Program-made: the position numbers and the translations under genes
In this document: positions 60,490-64,000 of the stretch, one piece after another
Layout: each line of letters starts with the position of its first letter
How positions within the stretch are numbered: position 1 is the stretch's first letter
From: Sporosarcina sp. NCCP-2716
GTDB lineage: Bacteria > Bacillota > Bacilli > Bacillales_A > Planococcaceae
NCBI RefSeq assembly: GCF_023707985.1
Contig: NZ_BRCF01000002.1
Location: 69,351 to 133,350 of the forward strand
Reading direction: 5' to 3'
Length of the DNA stretch: 64,000 nucleotides
Notes under the pieces: generated by a model
Seen by the model: only the letters and a program-made list of their open reading frames with translations
Database searches by the model: none
What the model was told of the DNA's origin: nothing

Positions 60490-62106
60490 TTACAAATAGA
60501 TATCGGAAAACTCGTATTTGATCAGCTCTGCCCGGTACTGGTCGCTGTTCCGCAGAGCGGGCTGGCCGGTCCCGGTGCCATTAATTTCAGTCGGCAGTTC
60601 AATGGTGAAGGTGCTGCCTTTGCCGGGTTCGCTTTCCGCCCGGATTATGCCGCCGTGAAGCTCGGCCAGTGATTTGGCGATCGGCAGGCCGAGGCCGGTG
60701 CCTTCGGCGGTGCGGTTCAAGTTGCGGTTCACCTGGACGAATTTGTCGAAGATCGTCTCCAAGTGCTCCGGGTCGATGCCGATGCCTTCATCCCGCACGG
60801 AGATGCGGACGGTGCGGGCGTCTTTCCGTTCGAGCCGGACGAGAATCTCCTCTCCCGGTAAGGAGAACTTGATGGCATTGGAGATGAGGTTGAGCAGGAT
60901 CCGGTCGAACTTCGCGATGTCGACCGCCATGATCAGCTCTTCCACTTCCGGATCGAACAGAATATTGACCCCTTCGGATTTCGTGTATTCCGTGACAGAG
61001 TCCACGATCCGGTCGATCATGGTTACGATGTTATAGTTGGCGGTCTGCAGCTCATGCAGCCCCGATTCGATCTTGGAGATATCGAGGATGTTGTTGACGA
61101 GCCGGTTCAGCCGGTAGCAGTTGCTGATCGTCCGTTTGTTGACATTGCGGATCTCTTCGCGGTGTTCATCGAGACTGCCTTTCGCCACGTACAGATCGAT
61201 CAGCTGTGCGCCGCTTGAGATCACGGTCAGCGGTGTCTTCAGCTCATGGGAGGTGTTGATGAACAATTCTTCCTGGTCTTTCAGCAGCTTCTCCATCGAG
61301 CGGTTTGCGAACTCTTCGTCGGAGATGTCGATGCCGAGTGCGATGATCTTCTCCACCTCGCCCTGTCCGTTGACGACCGGCTGGAAGATCGTCTTCGTAT
61401 GATAGGTGATGCCGTCCTTCGTGAACTCCAGTTTGTGCAAGTAGGACGTCCGGTTTGCGACGGCTTCGTCCAGTTTCCGCACCAGCGTGTCCAAGTCTTC
61501 GGCCCGGTAGTAATTGAAGAACGGCTTGCCGATGACATCCGCTTCTGTCCGGATTTCCGGCCACTCCTCCGTGAAGGCCTTGAATGCGAACCGGTTCAGG
61601 AAGAGGATTGCTTTGCTCTTATAGGCGAAGGAAGCATAGTACAGGGAGATATCATCGACACTTTCCCGCAGTGCGAGGAATTCCTTGTCTTCAGCGGCCG
61701 CTTCCTGCCGGCTGCTGTTCTGTCTGATGAGCTGCTGCCGTTCCGTCGCTGTTGCGGTGACGTCGAAGAAGGACACGACCGTGTACTCCTCTCCCCTGTC
61801 CCCTGCAAACCGTTTCATCACCAGATCCCAATAGGTGACCGTGCCTGCTGCATTGCATATCCCGACTTCGGATTCGCGGGCGGAGATCCTGCGTTTCAGC
61901 AGTTCATCGATCGGAGGAGGAAGCTGCGGGCAAATGCCGGGCGGCCCGTCCGCCTCCATCCCGAGGAGGTGCATCGTTTCCTTGAAGTTGTTATCATGGC
62001 CGAGCAGCCGGCAATCGGGATAACTGAAGATCGCTGTTGAGCCGTCCGCCATTGTGTCAGTGCCGCAAAAGTTCTTCAGCAGAAATTCAAGCACAGGTGT
62101 TTTCAT
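60490..62106 (-). CDS. Soluble PAS-domain sensor histidine kinase
   Basis: A 538-residue kinase without a membrane segment: an N-terminal PAS-like region (about 20-125, with ARESEVGICNAAGTVTYWDLVMKRF), a second PAS-like region (about 160-265), the HisKA motif SHELKTPLTVISSG near 290 and an HATPase domain with NLISNAIKFS, GIGIDPEHLETIFDKF and GTGLGLPIAKSL. Cytoplasmic signals are likely. The ATG at 62106 overlaps the upstream stop as ATGA; one three codons earlier is possible. No response regulator is in the window beside it. Confidence 0.88.
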   Translation of the reverse strand: MKTPVLEFLLKNFCGTDTMADGSTAIFSYPDCRLLGHDNNFKETMHLLGMEADGPPGICPQLPPPIDELLKRRISARESEVGICNAAGTVTYWDLVMKRFAGDRGEEYTVVSFFDVTATATERQQLIRQNSSRQEAAAEDKEFLALRESVDDISLYYASFAYKSKAILFLNRFAFKAFTEEWPEIRTEADVIGKPFFNYYRAEDLDTLVRKLDEAVANRTSYLHKLEFTKDGITYHTKTIFQPVVNGQGEVEKIIALGIDISDEEFANRSMEKLLKDQEELFINTSHELKTPLTVISSGAQLIDLYVAKGSLDEHREEIRNVNKRTISNCYRLNRLVNNILDISKIESGLHELQTANYNIVTMIDRIVDSVTEYTKSEGVNILFDPEVEELIMAVDIAKFDRILLNLISNAIKFSLPGEEILVRLERKDARTVRISVRDEGIGIDPEHLETIFDKFVQVNRNLNRTAEGTGLGLPIAKSLAELHGGIIRAESEPGKGSTFTIELPTEINGTGTGQPALRNSDQYRAELIKYEFSDIYL

Positions 62107-63680
62107 TCCGTCCATTTGTACATGATCTCTCCTGCAACGACCGTCATGACCGTCTTCGCCGTCAGCATGTCTTCGCTGTCCACCGAAAGCAGGTCGCGGT
62201 CGAGAATGGTGAAGTCGGCGTCGAAACCTGCGGCGATCTTGCCGCGGCTGTCGGCTTTGCCGATGGTTGCTGCGCTACCGGAGGTGAACAGGGCGACGGA
62301 CTCGTAACGGCTCAGTCTTTCTTCCGGCAAATAGCCGTCATGCGTTTCACCCGGTTTGCGGCGGTAGGCGGCTGCGTAGATGCCGAGCAGCGGGTCGACT
62401 TCCTCGACTGGCGCATCTGACCCGCCGCCGCAGATGAAGCCGCGGTCGAGAAGCCGTTTCCAGGCGTACGCCCAGTCCATCCGGTCTTCGCCGAGCCGGT
62501 CTTTTGCCCAAGGAAAGTCGGACGGTACGAAGACGGGCTGGATGTCGAGGATGACAGGCAGTTGTGCGAGCCGGTCGACGAGATCATCGCGCAGAACGTT
62601 GACGTGGATGATGCGGTCGCGCTTGCCCGGTGCCGGCGGGTCCGCTTCGATGGCATCGAGCACTTTCTCGACCGCTTTGTCGCCGATCGTATGGACCGCG
62701 ACCGCTTCGTCGTACTTACGGGCGAGTGTGACAAGGTTGCGGATTTCATCGTCTGTCAAGACCGCCATGCCGGAATTTCCAGGGTCATCCGCATACGGTT
62801 CACTGAGGAGTGCCGTACGGCCGCCGAGCGCCCCGTCGATGAAGAACTTCATCTCCCCGCCATGGATCCACGGTTCGTCGTACGCCGCCCCGTCTTCCAT
62901 GAGCTGTTCAAATACGGTTGCGCGACGCAGCAGATGCGCCCGGAACTTCAGTTTTTCCGATCCGATCACGTTGCGGAACGCCTGCAGCGGATTTCGGTAA
63001 TCGGCGTAGTAGCCGAGGTCGTCGGTGACGGCCCCCGTGATGCCGCGGGCGAGCAGATCTTCGACGGAAGCCTGTAGTGCACGTGTAAGCGCCGCTTCGT
63101 CCGGCACGGGGATGACGGCTTCGACGAGATCCGCCGCCCCTTCGAGCAGGAGTCCTGTCGCATTGCCGCTGCTGTCGCGGACGATCGTGCCATTGCCGGG
63201 ATCAGGGGTTTCATCTGTAATGCCTGCAAGTTCCAGTGCCTTCGAGTTCGCGAGCGCTGCGTGGCGGCATGTCCGTTTCATCAGCATCGGTGCTCCGCAG
63301 ACGGCGTCGAGTTCCTCTTTCGTGACGATCCGGCGGTCAGCGAAATTGTTTTCATTCCACCCGTCCGCTGTGAACCATTCGTCTGCCGGATGGTCTTTTG
63401 CCGCCACGGCAAGCTTGCGCAGCATGTCGTCTGCCGACTCTGCGTAGGACAGGTCGAGCTGGAGCGTGCGGGCGCCGTGTCCGATCATGTGCATATGGCT
63501 GTCGATGAAGCCCGGGTACATGACTGCGCCATCGAGGTCGACTTCCTGATCCGCCTGCACTTTCAAGCTTTCCGCGTCTCCTGCTGCGATCACTTTTCCG
63601 TCTTCGGTCAAGACAGCTCCGACCATTTCCCCTTCGTTTTCCATCGTATAGATCGTGCCATTATGCCAGACTGTCTTCAT
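62103..63680 (-). CDS. Amidohydrolase (YtcJ-like)
   Basis: A 525-residue metal-dependent amidohydrolase of the YtcJ/DUF-type (Amidohydro_3) family: metal ligands in GFIDSHMHMIGHG near residue 60, VHTIGDKAVEKVLDAI near 310 and a Gly-Gly-Ser-Asp motif CGGGSDAPVEEVDPL near 420. Substrate is unknown; relatives act on amides or cyclic ureides. The start at 63680 is chosen because a GGTGGGGG site is 3 bases away; the GTG at 63689 is less likely. The gene overlaps the kinase start, so the two are coupled. Confidence 0.88.
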   Translation of the reverse strand: MKTVWHNGTIYTMENEGEMVGAVLTEDGKVIAAGDAESLKVQADQEVDLDGAVMYPGFIDSHMHMIGHGARTLQLDLSYAESADDMLRKLAVAAKDHPADEWFTADGWNENNFADRRIVTKEELDAVCGAPMLMKRTCRHAALANSKALELAGITDETPDPGNGTIVRDSSGNATGLLLEGAADLVEAVIPVPDEAALTRALQASVEDLLARGITGAVTDDLGYYADYRNPLQAFRNVIGSEKLKFRAHLLRRATVFEQLMEDGAAYDEPWIHGGEMKFFIDGALGGRTALLSEPYADDPGNSGMAVLTDDEIRNLVTLARKYDEAVAVHTIGDKAVEKVLDAIEADPPAPGKRDRIIHVNVLRDDLVDRLAQLPVILDIQPVFVPSDFPWAKDRLGEDRMDWAYAWKRLLDRGFICGGGSDAPVEEVDPLLGIYAAAYRRKPGETHDGYLPEERLSRYESVALFTSGSAATIGKADSRGKIAAGFDADFTILDRDLLSVDSEDMLTAKTVMTVVAGEIMYKWTE

Positions 63681-63780
63681 GTCCCCCACCGACTCCTTTT
63701 TCTTCTCAGTGTACTCTTTCCGAGAAGTTGAAGCAATATTCTGCTACACTTGGAATACTAGAGTGAAGGAGGAGATCGGA

Positions 63781-64000
63781 TTGGAATTGGCGGTTTACTT
63801 GGCAGGAGAGATCCACAGCTCATGGCGGGAGGAGATCAAACAGAAAGCACAGGCGCTCCGGCTGCCCGTCGTCTTCTACGGGCCGATGGAAGACCATGAT
63901 CGTTCGGATAATATCGGGGAGGAGATCCTCGGCAAACAGCATGACGCTGTCGCGAAGGACGCAGCCGCTTCAAGCTTCAACAACTTGCGGACGGAGCTGC
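63781..64000 (+). CDS. ytoQ: YtoQ family protein (5' part)
   Basis: The first 73 residues, MELAVYLAGEIHSSWREEIK onward, with DNIGEEILGKQ and NLRTEL, match the YtoQ family of small conserved proteins (about 150 aa). It belongs to the nucleoside 2-deoxyribosyltransferase-like fold; function is unknown. The TTG start is preceded by AAGGAGGAGATCGGA. The gene continues beyond the window. Confidence 0.8.
   Translation, partial: MELAVYLAGEIHSSWREEIKQKAQALRLPVVFYGPMEDHDRSDNIGEEILGKQHDAVAKDAAASSFNNLRTEL

Overview
The window looks like chromosome of a Gram-positive member of the Bacillales, most likely a GC-rich Planococcaceae (Sporosarcina/Planococcus type). The grounds are strong AGGAGG-type ribosome binding sites with occasional GTG/TTG starts, a sigma-W-type promoter before an nfeD-floT pair, many genes whose closest known relatives are Bacillus subtilis genes (hflX, putP, nfrA, tcyP, fumC, floT, pit, ykkCD, paiAB, yczE, ywbE, ytoQ), and lipobox lipoproteins. 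I cannot name a species. No rRNA, tRNA, CRISPR array or complete transposon was seen.

Layout. 1-10 kb: hflX, a glyoxalase-like protein, putP behind a cre-like site, a nucleoside deaminase with a DUF2188 protein, an acyl-CoA synthetase, an FMN glutamate-synthase-like protein, an NfrA-type reductase and a methyltransferase. 10-25 kb: tcyP, an acetyltransferase, a DHA2 exporter, a PP-loop enzyme, a HELGH-motif protein, DinB, a PCYCGC lipoprotein, fumC, a MacB-type ABC pair, nfeD-floT and a phosphate transporter. 25-36 kb: a cold-shock gene with a structured leader, an MMPL transporter, a small operon with a pentapeptide-repeat protein and two tiny membrane proteins, a CAP-domain protein, an AT-richer sigma/anti-sigma cassette lying between two copies of one terminator, lipoproteins, SodC and an rRNA methyltransferase. 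36-49 kb: a CstA-type transporter with its LytS/LytTR system, a nitronate monooxygenase, a MarR-MMPL operon with a three-half-site operator, and a three-gene ABC-2 exporter.

49-54 kb is the most unusual part: a tandemly duplicated module of paralogous lipoproteins facing small secreted proteins. Five lipoprotein and three secreted-protein copies are visible. In the second module, one gene of each kind is decaying. 54-56 kb is ordinary (GntR plus an MFS transporter). 56.7-60.2 kb is a clearly AT-rich block of drug/polyamine-type genes: ykkCD behind a guanidine-I riboswitch, paiAB, and marR/yczE. A near-identical 14-bp direct repeat sits at both ends and an integrase remnant lies just outside, so the block was probably acquired by transfer. 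60.5-64 kb returns to GC-rich sequence with a soluble PAS kinase, an amidohydrolase and the start of ytoQ.

Across the window five intergenic arrays of about 20-bp periodic repeats occur. Four are built on CGCTCATAAA and one on GCGCGTAAAT. All five start just beyond the 3' end of a gene and lie in the same orientation relative to it.
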